Assembly: GCF_003268275.1 (NCBI RefSeq)
Contig: NZ_QLYR01000001.1
Coordinates: forward strand, 496,001 to 560,000
Origin: Hydrogeniiclostridium mannosilyticum
Lineage (GTDB): Bacteria; Bacillota; Clostridia; Oscillospirales; Acutalibacteraceae
DNA length: 64,000 nt
Direction: 5' to 3'
Shown: positions 34,307 through 42,460 of the stretch, in pieces
How positions within the stretch are numbered: position 1 is the first letter of the stretch
Layout: every line of letters begins with the position of its first letter
Program-made: the position numbers and the translations under genes
Notes under the pieces: generated by a model
What the model was told of the DNA's origin: nothing
The model's input: the letters and a program-made list of their open reading frames with translations, nothing else
Databases searched by the model: none

Positions 34307-35752
34307 ATGTCTGTTTTTTCTGAGAAGCTACAGGAATACATTCAAAAGTCCAATATGAAAATTGCCGCTCTTTCAAAGCTTAGTGGTGTCGAGCGAAGCT
34401 TTATCCAAAAGATGCTGACCGGCGAACGAATTCCGGGCGACCCCGCTGTTTTACAGCAGCTCAGCGAGGTATTGATGCTCACGCCTTCTCAGCACCGTAT
34501 TCTCTCCGAGGCCTACGCCATCTCCAAAATGGGAGAGCCCACCTACTACCGCCGGGTACTGGTTAAGCGCCTAATTGAAGAAAGCGGTAGCTTTATCCAG
34601 CAGCCGCCCGTGCTTCGCAGTCACTTTTCCCCGCCGGGCTTTCAACGCCCCGACGTGCTCCCCCTCACTGGGAAGGCCGCTGTTGCCGACACCCTGCGCC
34701 TGCTGATTGAGGAAGAGCTGGGCACTGAGGCCCCTTGTATAAAGGCTGTGCTTCAGCCGGAGTGCACTGCTACGGACGTACTGCTTCAGTATGCCCGCAC
34801 CTGCCCGCTGCTTTCCATAGAGCACATTGTCTGCTTTGACAGTGAACTGCAATACCAAAAAGAGAATAAATATAATCTGCACTGCCTGCAAAGAGCGCTC
34901 TCCTTTTTATTCAGCTCCTGTCATTACTCTCCCTACTTTTACTATGAGTCCATCTCTGCCAAAAGTGGAAAGACCGCCCTTTTCCCATGGATTCTCCTTG
35001 GAAAAGGCTGGGCGCTTACTATATCCCAAGACGAAGAGCGCGCCCTTATTGTCAGCACACCGGACGCCATTTCTCTTTATACCGGCCTGTTTGAAGAAAT
35101 CCGTACAGAGTGCCTTCCCGTATTAGAGCACAATGCCCGGCAGCATTACTGGAATTTAGAGAGCTGGGCCCCCCTCCGGCAGGAGATGACCTACTCCCTT
35201 CAATTCGAACCCTGTCTTGGCTTTTTCTTTACCATGGACATGGCCAAAAAGCAAATTTACCGCGACCACGCTCAGGGTGAGGTATTGCTCTCATTTTTAG
35301 AACAGCGCCAAAAACAAATTACACTGCTGGAGGGCACCCGTAAAAACACCTCCTTTTTTGCCCCGGAGGGGCTGGACCGCTTTCTGGAAACCGGCCTTGT
35401 CGCCGAACTTCCCGAGGGAAGCTATGCTCCTCTGCCCAAAGCCTACCGGGCAGAGCTCCTGCGCCGGATGATGGTCTGCATCCAAAACGGAAGCTATACG
35501 CCTTATTTGATCAAAACTGCTAAGTTCCGCCTTTCGGATAAGCTGGGTTTCCTGTCTACCGGTTCCCAGCAGGTCACCTGTACCTGTCTACACCCGCTGC
35601 ACGGATTTACCACTCTTCAGCTTCATGAAAAGAGCGTAGCTTATTCCTTCTGTGATTTTTTTGAATACCTGAGGGAAACCGGGCTTGTCTACTCAAAGGA
35701 AGAATCGGAGTCGCTGTTGCGCAGCCGGCTGAAGCAGGTATTCAACGGCTAA
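34307..35752 (+). CDS. HTH (XRE-type) regulator with large C-terminal domain, divergent from essC
   Basis: The start is ATG at 34307, 12 nt after AAAGGG; an earlier in-frame ATG at 34151 lies inside the promoter -10 box and cannot be the start. Of 481 aa, residues ~5-65 form a Cro/C1-type helix-turn-helix (KIAALSKLSGVERSFIQKML), followed by ~400 residues with no domain I recognise. There is no membrane segment. Its divergent place beside essC, and the repeat shared by the two T7SS promoters, make it the best candidate for the island's regulator. Whether it activates or represses cannot be told, though the repeat's position against the -35 box favours activation. Confidence 0.8.
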   Translation: MSVFSEKLQEYIQKSNMKIAALSKLSGVERSFIQKMLTGERIPGDPAVLQQLSEVLMLTPSQHRILSEAYAISKMGEPTYYRRVLVKRLIEESGSFIQQPPVLRSHFSPPGFQRPDVLPLTGKAAVADTLRLLIEEELGTEAPCIKAVLQPECTATDVLLQYARTCPLLSIEHIVCFDSELQYQKENKYNLHCLQRALSFLFSSCHYSPYFYYESISAKSGKTALFPWILLGKGWALTISQDEERALIVSTPDAISLYTGLFEEIRTECLPVLEHNARQHYWNLESWAPLRQEMTYSLQFEPCLGFFFTMDMAKKQIYRDHAQGEVLLSFLEQRQKQITLLEGTRKNTSFFAPEGLDRFLETGLVAELPEGSYAPLPKAYRAELLRRMMVCIQNGSYTPYLIKTAKFRLSDKLGFLSTGSQQVTCTCLHPLHGFTTLQLHEKSVAYSFCDFFEYLRETGLVYSKEESESLLRSRLKQVFNG

Positions 35753-36082
35753 CCGTTGCCGTAAACAAAGAAAAGCCACCAGGGCTTCGTGCGTCTGCTG
35801 CACCGGACTGGCTGCAACCTTGCTTAGCGCCAATAATTGAAAAGGAGTACCATCATTATCTATCTTTTCTACGGTTGGGGCTTGACGAAACACTTCCGCC
35901 TCTGAAGGCCGGCTGTATAGTCGAAAAATTCATCAAGTTTATTTAGTAAGGGCGGGCCCGTTCAAGATGTATCGATTTCAGAACGCAGCCTATACCGGCG
36001 GCGCTGTCATCGCCGTCGATTTGCATCCAATCCGGAGAGGGTGGCTTCCATCAGACATACCATTTGGCAATGCCCCGCTATA
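35753..36082. other. Intergenic stretch without a supported gene
   Basis: About 330 bp follow the regulator gene. One 38-codon frame (35967-36083) ends at the terminator but has a poor ribosome site. I see no RNA motif, repeat or clear promoter. Confidence 0.45.
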
Positions 36083-36130
36083 AAAAACCGCTTGCGGTGT
36101 AGTTAAAAACCTACACCACAAGCGGTTTTT
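36083..36130 (+). terminator. Terminator downstream of the HTH regulator
   Basis: A long stem (AAAAACCGCTTG and GGTGTAG paired with their complements around a C-A mismatch, 8-nt loop) is followed by CTTTTTC. It is symmetrical enough to act in both directions. Confidence 0.85.
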
Positions 36131-36226
36131 CTTTTTCTAGCACAAGTATTATTGCCTCCCGTTGCCCGGGGACTAGGGCCTAATATAATACAGCCTCCCT
36201 CGGCAAATTTGAAGAAGCGTGATAAC

Positions 36227-36278
36227 AAAAAACACACCCTTACATCCAAGCCTACGCCGAATGACAGGGTGTATTTTT
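36227..36278 (-). terminator. Terminator of the BMC operon
   Basis: On the minus strand AAAAATACACCCT pairs with AGGGTGTGTTTTTT (13 bp, one G-T pair) around a ~25-nt loop, with the right arm ending in a T run, about 55 bp past the pduT-like stop. Confidence 0.65.
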
Positions 36279-36330
36279 AAGCTATTTCAGGGGCTGAATA
36301 AAAACACCAACCCTTGATGCCCAAGAAACA

Positions 36331-36876
36331 TTATAGGTAATTCCACAGCTCCTCATGCGGAGAACCGATTACCGAGCTGCCAACCAGCAAGCCCTGTTCC
36401 TTTGCATAGCGCGAACCAGCTTCAACAGCCGCAGTCACATCCGCAACCTCGCCGGTAAAATAGACAATACCCTTACCGCCGACGCCGCGAGCAGCGCGCA
36501 GTTCCAAAATATCTACCTTGGCAGACTTGACGGCGGTATCCGCCGCCAAGATGGCACTCGCCACCGAAAAAGTCTCTATGGTGCCGATCGCGCCTCTTTC
36601 CGCCTGCGGCTGGGCGCCTAACAGCGCCTTTACCACGGTGGGGTCAATACGGCCGAGCAACACCGAATCAATCAGGTAAGAGGTATAGGTATCTCTCACC
36701 TTTTCCATGGATGCGTTGACCTGAGCCAGTTCACCCGTAATGATCAGCTCAAACTTGCCAGGGCAAATCGGCTGAGCAGAAATAAGACTGATCCCGGCCG
36801 ACTTCAGAGCGTCGTCAGCAGCCTGAATGCCTTTGGCAACGCTTTTTAGCTCAATCACACCTACTGAATACTGCAT
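36331..36876 (-). CDS. pduT: BMC-T shell protein, PduT-like
   Basis: The 181-aa protein has two tandem BMC domains (residues ~3-88 and ~95-178) and forms trimers in the shell facets. Cys38 (in QPICPG) is where PduT holds a [4Fe-4S] cluster at the trimer pore, so electron transfer across the shell with PduS is likely. It is the last gene of the BMC operon, 11 bp after pduS. It is the only BMC-T protein in the window; no PduB-type trimer is present. Confidence 0.92.
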   Translation of the reverse strand: MQYSVGVIELKSVAKGIQAADDALKSAGISLISAQPICPGKFELIITGELAQVNASMEKVRDTYTSYLIDSVLLGRIDPTVVKALLGAQPQAERGAIGTIETFSVASAILAADTAVKSAKVDILELRAARGVGGKGIVYFTGEVADVTAAVEAGSRYAKEQGLLVGSSVIGSPHEELWNYL

Positions 36877-36887
36877 CCTATTTCACC

Positions 36888-38213
36888 TCAACCTTTCTCA
36901 ACTGTAATCGCTTTCTCCGTAACTGCTGTCACTCTACCGGAAACCGGCGTGTGCAGCGATGCGGAAATGCCGTCGTCTGCTTTTGCGACCATTTGACCCG
37001 CTGTCACCAAGTCCCCTGCCTGTACCAACGGTACAGACGGCTTACCGACGTGCTGTGACAGCAGCAGGTCATACGACCGCTGCGCAACCGGAAGCGCTCC
37101 TGCCCAAACAGGTACCCGGTTAAACCGAAGCACACCTATCCGGCTCATAAACCGTTCAATCGGGATCATACGGTTTTCACGCTCCGGCGACGGAACCGTC
37201 GGGGTTTCTGAGCGATAGCCCAAACGAGCCTTGCCAACCTTCTTCTTCATCTCTGTCATTGAAATGGAAGGAGCAATCCCCTGGCAGCAGGCCATCAGGG
37301 TGCAAACACCACAGCCGCTACAGAGCGAGGCGGTTGAGAAATCACCCAAACCGGCCTCTTCTGTCATTCCCATATAACGCAGGGTCTTATGCGGCTGAAG
37401 CGGATACCCCAGTAAATGCCTGGGGCACATCTCCGTACAGCTGAAGCACTGGCAGCAGGCCGAAGGCGTTCTCACGAGCACCCGTTCGGTCCTTACCGTC
37501 TTAAATGTAACCGCCGGGATATCGTCCGGCAGAATTAATAAGGACTTGGTCTTCTTTGTAATCTTCGCTGTGCCGGGGTCGATGATATTGCCCATGGCCG
37601 GGCCGCCGTCCAGCACGACGTGCGAAGGCGGAACCGCCACGCCCGCCGCCTGAAGTACGTCCCTGACATTGCTGTTCACCGGAACCGTGACAACCTTCGG
37701 AGCGGGGATATCCCCGGCAATGGTCACCCACTTTTCGGTAACAGGAATATCCTGTACTGCATGCGCAATATTATAAGCCGTCTCCGCATTAATGACCACC
37801 ACGCCCACCTTCGCGGGCAGCTGCCCAGGCGGAACCACCCGCCCGAGCGCCTGATAAATCATAATGACTTCGTCGCCCATCGGGTAGACATCCGGCAATT
37901 GCTTAACCTGGGTGAAATCGCCAAATCCCTGGCCGTCGCTGATATGCAGGCGACTGGCGGTGTGCTTTTTCATGCACAGCAGTACCTGCCCAGCTCCCAG
38001 CGCCTTGGCGACCTCTTCAGCACCGGAGACTACTAAGCCGATGTGCTCCTTCAGGATCGTGTAATCCGTATAAAGCAGCGGTTCACACTCCGATGCATTG
38101 ACCAGAACTGTGTTGATGTTCGGCGCAAGCTTCATGTGCGTTGGAAAACCAGCGCCGCCCGCACCGATGACCCCAGCAGCTCTTATTTTTTCCCTGAGTG
38201 CTTCTACTTCCAT
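36888..38213 (-). CDS. pduS: PduS-like cobalamin reductase / RnfC-family electron carrier
   Basis: The 441-aa protein has the RnfC-like flavin/NADH-binding domain (GAGGAGFPTHMK near residue 17), SLBB-type fold, and two iron-sulfur motifs: CCQCFSCTEMCP (~254-265) and CSGCGVCTLMACC (~300-312). The C-terminal region (~340-441) is a biotinyl-like barrel (ISASLHTPVSGRV). PduS reduces cob(II)alamin for PduO and pairs with PduT at the shell. AAGGGGA lies 7 nt before the ATG. This supports a B12-dependent compartment. Confidence 0.93.
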   Translation of the reverse strand: MEVEALREKIRAAGVIGAGGAGFPTHMKLAPNINTVLVNASECEPLLYTDYTILKEHIGLVVSGAEEVAKALGAGQVLLCMKKHTASRLHISDGQGFGDFTQVKQLPDVYPMGDEVIMIYQALGRVVPPGQLPAKVGVVVINAETAYNIAHAVQDIPVTEKWVTIAGDIPAPKVVTVPVNSNVRDVLQAAGVAVPPSHVVLDGGPAMGNIIDPGTAKITKKTKSLLILPDDIPAVTFKTVRTERVLVRTPSACCQCFSCTEMCPRHLLGYPLQPHKTLRYMGMTEEAGLGDFSTASLCSGCGVCTLMACCQGIAPSISMTEMKKKVGKARLGYRSETPTVPSPERENRMIPIERFMSRIGVLRFNRVPVWAGALPVAQRSYDLLLSQHVGKPSVPLVQAGDLVTAGQMVAKADDGISASLHTPVSGRVTAVTEKAITVEKG

Positions 38214-38268
38214 CGGATGATCCCCTTCATAAAATCAGTTTATACCTAAATTCTAAATCGATTCGACG

Positions 38269-38526
38269 TCAAAGCGTCTCATCAATGATGCCGACAATGA
38301 CTGCATCCGTCGGTGTTTTGGGGTCGTCTAAGGCCAGCCTCGCGCCGCTCCCCGTGGTAATCAGCACCTTTTCGCCGATGCCCGCACCCACCGTATCAAT
38401 TGCAATCAAATATTCGTCGGTGTCCTCGCCGTTCCGAAAGAGACGGACTTCTAAAAATTTGGAACCTACTAAGGTATCCACCTTGCGGGTCGACACAATG
38501 GTGCCAACTACCTTACCGCTAACCAT
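38269..38526 (-). CDS. pduN: BMC-P vertex protein, EutN/CcmL/PduN family
   Basis: The 85-aa protein has the OB-like fold of pentameric vertex proteins: start MVSGKVVGTIVSTRK, central DTVGAGIGEKVLITTGSGAR and C-terminal DAVIVGIIDE. Pentamers cap the corners of the polyhedral shell. It is the only BMC-P in the window, 20 bp after pduL. Confidence 0.94.
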   Translation of the reverse strand: MVSGKVVGTIVSTRKVDTLVGSKFLEVRLFRNGEDTDEYLIAIDTVGAGIGEKVLITTGSGARLALDDPKTPTDAVIVGIIDETL

Positions 38527-38546
38527 ATACCTCTAATTCCTTTCCG

Positions 38547-39266
38547 TCACCTTGGGCAATCTTCACGCTTCAGCAGCGTAACGACCTTTTCTTTAAAGCC
38601 AATGGCATTGGCGTCATCCGTATCAATGTGCATTTCCAGCGTAAAGCTGGGATCCACACGGATTTGCACCCCGTACATCATCGTTCTACGCTCACCTTCG
38701 GCGAGAACATTGACATACTCGCCGTCCTTCACACCAAAGCGCGCTGCATCCGCAGGCGACATATGGATATGGCGGTTGGCAATAATGCAGCCCTTCTCCA
38801 GCTTTACCACACCCTTAGGCCCCACAATGGTCAGGCCGGGGGTCCCCTCAATATCGCCGGAGGGGCGAACCGGGGGATGTACCTTTAAAACAAAGGTATC
38901 TGTGGCGGAGATCTCAACCTGGGTCTGCTTGCGCAGCGGCCCCAGAACGCGCACCTTCTCGATCGGCCGCAGTGAAGGGCCAATCAGAGTAACCTGCTCT
39001 TTAGCCGCAAATTGGCCGCCCATCAATTCCTTCATCGGGGTTAGCTCGGAACCAGGCCCGAACAGCGTGTCCATATCTTTTCTGCTCAGATGGATATGAC
39101 GCGCGGAAACACCGACCGGAATCAACGGAAAATCGTCCTTAGACGCCTGAGAGGCGGGAGCCGGCGCCGCAGCGCAAGCCGTCTTAGGCGCCGCAGCAGC
39201 CGTCTCCTTCTTCAATTCGATAACCTGTTTAACAATTTGTTCTATTAATCTTTCATCCACTGCCAT
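38547..39266 (-). CDS. pduL: Phosphate propanoyltransferase PduL with encapsulation peptide
   Basis: The 239-aa enzyme converts propionyl-CoA and phosphate to propionyl-phosphate and recycles CoA inside the BMC. The catalytic part (~48-232) has SARHIHLSRKD and ANRHIHMSPADA zinc motifs and MHIDTDDANA. The N-terminal ~45 residues hold an amphipathic helix (LIEQIVKQVIEL) and an Ala/Pro linker, the encapsulation peptide missing from the paralogue at 3051-3620. GGAGGCGGAATAA precedes the ATG. Confidence 0.95.
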   Translation of the reverse strand: MAVDERLIEQIVKQVIELKKETAAAAPKTACAAAPAPASQASKDDFPLIPVGVSARHIHLSRKDMDTLFGPGSELTPMKELMGGQFAAKEQVTLIGPSLRPIEKVRVLGPLRKQTQVEISATDTFVLKVHPPVRPSGDIEGTPGLTIVGPKGVVKLEKGCIIANRHIHMSPADAARFGVKDGEYVNVLAEGERRTMMYGVQIRVDPSFTLEMHIDTDDANAIGFKEKVVTLLKREDCPR

Positions 39267-39318
39267 TTATTCCGCCTCCGTAGCGATTATTCCTCAAATT
39301 TGGGCAATCGCCGCTTTT

Positions 39319-39846
39319 TTATTTGATAACAGGCAGAATCTTCTCAACATCCGAATGAGGTCTCGGAATGACATGAGTGGCAATAACCTCGCCCAGACGA
39401 GCAGCTGCCGTGCCGCCTGCTTCTACAGCAGCCTTTACAGCACCTACATCGCCGCGTACCATGACGCTTACGAGTCCGGAACCGATTTTTTCTGTACCAA
39501 TAAGAGAAACGTTTGCAGCCTTAACCATTGCATCGGCCGCCTCAATGGATGCTACGAGACCTCTGGTCTCTACCATACCCAATGCTTCCATAATATGAGA
39601 ACTCTCCTTTTCTGTTTTATCGTTTGAATCTGGCTTCAAAACCTCCGCGGGGGCTTTCACAGCCTCTCTGCGAGGCGCTTCTGATTTTTTTCTGGTGCTT
39701 CTCGGAGCTCTGGCTGACGCAGCCGATTTCTCGACCATATTCAAAACCTGAGGATCCGTAGCGCCAATAACGGATTGAACGACCTTCGGTTCCTGGGCTT
39801 TGCCCTCCCCGGCTTTCGCTCCGTCCGTCGTTTTAGGCGTATCCAT
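39319..39846 (-). CDS. BMC-H shell protein with 85-residue N-terminal extension and internal start
   Basis: The 175-aa form has a disordered, charged N-terminal extension (residues 1-85, Lys/Ala/Pro/Glu-rich) and a BMC-H domain (86-175) almost identical to the proteins at 40191-40466 and 40530-40805. GGAGGAATAAC precedes the first ATG. A second ATG at 39591, at the domain boundary, has AAAAGGAG 12 nt upstream, so a 90-aa plain hexamer subunit could be made from the same gene, as PduB/PduB' are. The extension may anchor cargo to the shell. Stop/start spacing of 1 bp to the upstream gene. Confidence 0.88.
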   Translation of the reverse strand: MDTPKTTDGAKAGEGKAQEPKVVQSVIGATDPQVLNMVEKSAASARAPRSTRKKSEAPRREAVKAPAEVLKPDSNDKTEKESSHIMEALGMVETRGLVASIEAADAMVKAANVSLIGTEKIGSGLVSVMVRGDVGAVKAAVEAGGTAAARLGEVIATHVIPRPHSDVEKILPVIK

Positions 39847-39847
39847 G

Positions 39848-40135
39848 TTATTCCTCCTTTACATTCGTATAAAGGAACTTTTTCACCTCGGGGTGCGGGC
39901 GGGGCAATACCTCACTGAGCTTGACCTTTCCAATATGCGAGGCTGCTTCCTTGCCTGCCTCGGCCGCAGCCTGTACGTCGGCTACCGTGCCGTCAACCAC
40001 CATGGTTACCAGCCTGCCGCCCAGCCTGCGCTCAATGTGTATCAGCCTGACATCCGCCGCCTTCAGCATGGCGTCGAGTCCTTCAATTGCTGCTGTCAAA
40101 CCTTGCACCTCAAGAAGTGCAATCGCTTTTTCCAC
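39848..40135 (-). CDS. BMC-H shell protein, divergent
   Basis: The 95-aa single BMC-domain protein starts with GTG and only a weak ribosome site (GGTGA 7 nt upstream), hinting at low expression or coupling. Sequence: [19 protein letters not shown], then [16 protein letters not shown], ending [12 protein letters not shown]. It differs clearly from the three near-identical BMC-H copies around it, so it may form a distinct hexamer with a different pore. Confidence 0.88.
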   Translation of the reverse strand: MEKAIALLEVQGLTAAIEGLDAMLKAADVRLIHIERRLGGRLVTMVVDGTVADVQAAAEAGKEAASHIGKVKLSEVLPRPHPEVKKFLYTNVKEE

Positions 40136-40190
40136 TACTATTCACCGTGCCTTTCAGACGTGTGCCGGAAGGCACAACCATAGTCCTTTC

Positions 40191-40466
40191 TTATTTAATG
40201 ACAGGCAGAATCTTCTCAACATCCGAATGCGGTCTCGGAATGACATGGGTGGCAATAACCTCGCCCAGACGAGCAGCCGCCGTGCCGCCTGCTTCTACAG
40301 CAGCCTTTACAGCGCCTACGTCGCCGCGTACCATGACGCTTACGAGCCCGGAACCAATCTTTTCTGTGCCAATCAGTACTACGTTAGCAGCCTTGACCAT
40401 CGCATCCGCCGCTTCAATGGAAGCCACGAGGCCTCTTGTTTCTACCATACCCAATGCTTCTACCAT
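40191..40466 (-). CDS. BMC-H shell protein, PduA/PduJ-like, copy 2
   Basis: Start ATG at 40466 follows AAAGGAG at 9 nt. The 91-aa protein has the PduA/EutM pattern: [21 protein letters not shown] (cited in part), the [18 protein letters not shown] core and [12 protein letters not shown] end. KIGSG is the pore-lining segment of PduA-type hexamers, through which small polar molecules pass. It differs from copy 1 (40530-40805) by one residue (K in place of N in VKAAVEAGG). Confidence 0.95.
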   Translation of the reverse strand: MVEALGMVETRGLVASIEAADAMVKAANVVLIGTEKIGSGLVSVMVRGDVGAVKAAVEAGGTAAARLGEVIATHVIPRPHSDVEKILPVIK

Positions 40467-40529
40467 AATCGTAATCTCCTTTATCAATCTTTACGACAAA
40501 TTGCTTGCCACAGCGTTCGCTGTATTTTC

Positions 40530-40805
40530 TTATTTAATAACCGGCAGGATCTTCTCAACATCCGAATGCGGTCTCGGAATGACATGGGTGGCAATGACCT
40601 CTCCCAAGCGGGCAGCCGCCGTGCCGCCTGCCTCTACAGCAGCGTTTACAGCGCCTACGTCGCCGCGTACCATGACGCTTACGAGCCCGGAACCAATCTT
40701 CTCTGTGCCAATCAATACTACGTTAGCAGCCTTGACCATCGCATCCGCTGCTTCAATGGAAGCCACGAGGCCTCTTGTTTCTACCATACCCAATGCTTCT
40801 ACCAT
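40530..40805 (-). CDS. BMC-H shell protein, PduA/PduJ-like, copy 1
   Basis: Start ATG at 40805 follows AAAGGAG at 9 nt. The 91-aa protein is 90/91 identical to copy 2 (N for K in VNAAVEAGG) and has the same KIGSG pore loop. The genes are also very similar at DNA level, so the duplication is recent or kept alike by gene conversion. Major shell facet protein. Confidence 0.95.
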   Translation of the reverse strand: MVEALGMVETRGLVASIEAADAMVKAANVVLIGTEKIGSGLVSVMVRGDVGAVNAAVEAGGTAAARLGEVIATHVIPRPHSDVEKILPVIK

Positions 40806-40848
40806 GATCATAATCTCCTTTGTAAATGAAATTTATAAAGTTTATAAA

Positions 40849-41178
40849 TCAATATTCCAGAATGTTAAACTTATCGCGACCAACAGCATTAATCTTTGCC
40901 ATCTTCTTGGTGTCTTCCGCTTCATTGGCAATGATGTAAGAGGTAATGAAGAGCCCGCGCTGCTTAGCCAGGTTGCTCCCCGCCTCCACAGCCTGCTCCA
41001 CCGATGCAACATCGCCCTGCAGCTTTACCACCATGATGAGGGGAACCTCGGCTGCGTCGCCATTTGCTGGTTTGTTCTTGTCCAAAGCAACGACTTCCAC
41101 ATTGCCAGCTTTGGCAGCGGCGTCCGCAACAATGATGCTTGTCGCAAAGCCGAAGACTTCAATCATACCCAGCGCCAT
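40849..41178 (-). CDS. BMC-H shell protein with inserted loop
   Basis: The 109-aa protein has one BMC domain (MIEVFGFATSIIVADAAAKAG start; VVKLQGDVASVEQAVEAGS), with an insertion of about 10 residues (DKNKPANGDAAEVP, residues ~33-46) before the central strand and a longer C-terminal tail. It is the first shell gene of the operon, 43 bp after the alcohol dehydrogenase. The insertion lies near the pore strand and may change the pore. GAGGTG precedes the ATG. Confidence 0.9.
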   Translation of the reverse strand: MALGMIEVFGFATSIIVADAAAKAGNVEVVALDKNKPANGDAAEVPLIMVVKLQGDVASVEQAVEAGSNLAKQRGLFITSYIIANEAEDTKKMAKINAVGRDKFNILEY

Positions 41179-41221
41179 AGCTACACCTCACAGTTCATTT
41201 TAAGTATAGCGCTATCCCAAA

Positions 41222-42424
41222 TCAAGCCATGTAGCAAATCTTAATGCCCTGCTGTGATACGTTCATCTCACAAGCTTCATTCATTTGGTCGAGCGGATAA
41301 CGGTGTGTAATGAGCTCCTCAAGCGGAATACCCATACCCTTGGCCCTACGCAGGAAGGCCATGGCAATCGGGTACTCAGCAGCGCTGTAATCCCAGGAGC
41401 CAACCAGCATAATTTCCTTGTTGCACAGGTCGAAGTGCGGGTTGATGGTGCACTCGCCATTATTGACGAAGAAGCCCATTTCGCACAGACCGCCGCCGCG
41501 GCGGATGTATTTGTAAACGTCGGAAGCCGCATGAGTATTGCCGGTGCACTGGTAAGCAAAGTCCGCGCCAACGCCGTCCGTCATGTCCTTTACCGCCTGT
41601 ACACGCTGTGCAAGCTCCGGCAGCTCCTTAAAGTTGACAACGTCCGTTGCGCCGAGCTTACGGGCAAAATTCAGACGGTTCTCGTTGCCGTCAACTGCGA
41701 TAATGCGGTCGATACCCATTGTGCGCAGTGTAGCAATCATCATCAGGCCAACAGGGCCGCAGCCCTGAACCAAAACCTTGGAATTAAAGTTCAGCCGGCC
41801 GGTCTTCTTTCCCTGCTCCAGGGCATGAGTGGTAACGGCGGCAAGCTCCAGCAGCATGCGCTGGTCCAAGGTAAGATCGTTTACGACAAAATACGTGGAG
41901 CCCTTTGTGATGTGCATGTAGGTAGAGAACCAGCCGCAGAGGTGGTTTTTCTCATTATCCGGAATCAAGCCGTAAACGCCCTGTTTATCGCACAGCTCCG
42001 TCTCACCCGGATGCAGGCGGCAGATGTTGCACTCACCGCAGGAGATGACCGAAGTAACCAGCTTGTCGCCGATCTTGATCGGTTTACCCGCCGTGTCGGT
42101 CTTGACATTCTTGCCCAGACGGACGATCTCACCAGTACCTTCATGGCCCAGGACCAGCGGGATGTAGCCGAACGGGTCGCCTCTCCACTCGTGTACGTCA
42201 GTGCCGCAAATGCCCGCGCCCTCGACCTTTACGAGGATGTCATCGTCGCCGATCTCAGGGATCGGAAACTCTTTAACCTCAAAGTGCTTGGGGGCTGTCA
42301 GCATGGCAACACGCGCCGTTGCAGGAACCGGCGGAAGATCCTTGGCCGGGGCCGCCCCGCCGTTTTCCATGCCGTTAAGCACCGAACGGACAATGCTTGC
42401 AATTTCATTTGCATTTATTTCCAT
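41222..42424 (-). CDS. Zinc-dependent alcohol dehydrogenase (MDR) with encapsulation peptide
   Basis: The 400-aa protein is a medium-chain dehydrogenase: catalytic zinc site GICGTDVHEW and GHEGTGEI, structural zinc cysteines CGECNIC...C, and NAD-binding GCGPVG (~218-223). The first ~19 residues form an amphipathic helix (EIASIVRSVLNGM) followed by a Pro/Ala linker, the build of a BMC targeting peptide. It stands where PDU loci have PduQ, an unrelated iron-type enzyme. It could reduce propionaldehyde to propanol, or lactaldehyde to 1,2-propanediol, recycling NADH inside the shell. Confidence 0.92.
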   Translation of the reverse strand: MEINANEIASIVRSVLNGMENGGAAPAKDLPPVPATARVAMLTAPKHFEVKEFPIPEIGDDDILVKVEGAGICGTDVHEWRGDPFGYIPLVLGHEGTGEIVRLGKNVKTDTAGKPIKIGDKLVTSVISCGECNICRLHPGETELCDKQGVYGLIPDNEKNHLCGWFSTYMHITKGSTYFVVNDLTLDQRMLLELAAVTTHALEQGKKTGRLNFNSKVLVQGCGPVGLMMIATLRTMGIDRIIAVDGNENRLNFARKLGATDVVNFKELPELAQRVQAVKDMTDGVGADFAYQCTGNTHAASDVYKYIRRGGGLCEMGFFVNNGECTINPHFDLCNKEIMLVGSWDYSAAEYPIAMAFLRRAKGMGIPLEELITHRYPLDQMNEACEMNVSQQGIKICYMA

Positions 42425-42460
42425 CTCAACGAAACCTCCTATATTGAAATTAATAATTGA

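Noticed and set aside
35967-36083. 38-codon frame ending at the terminator after the HTH gene
   Set aside because: Ribosome site poor and badly spaced, no recognisable motif; probably chance.
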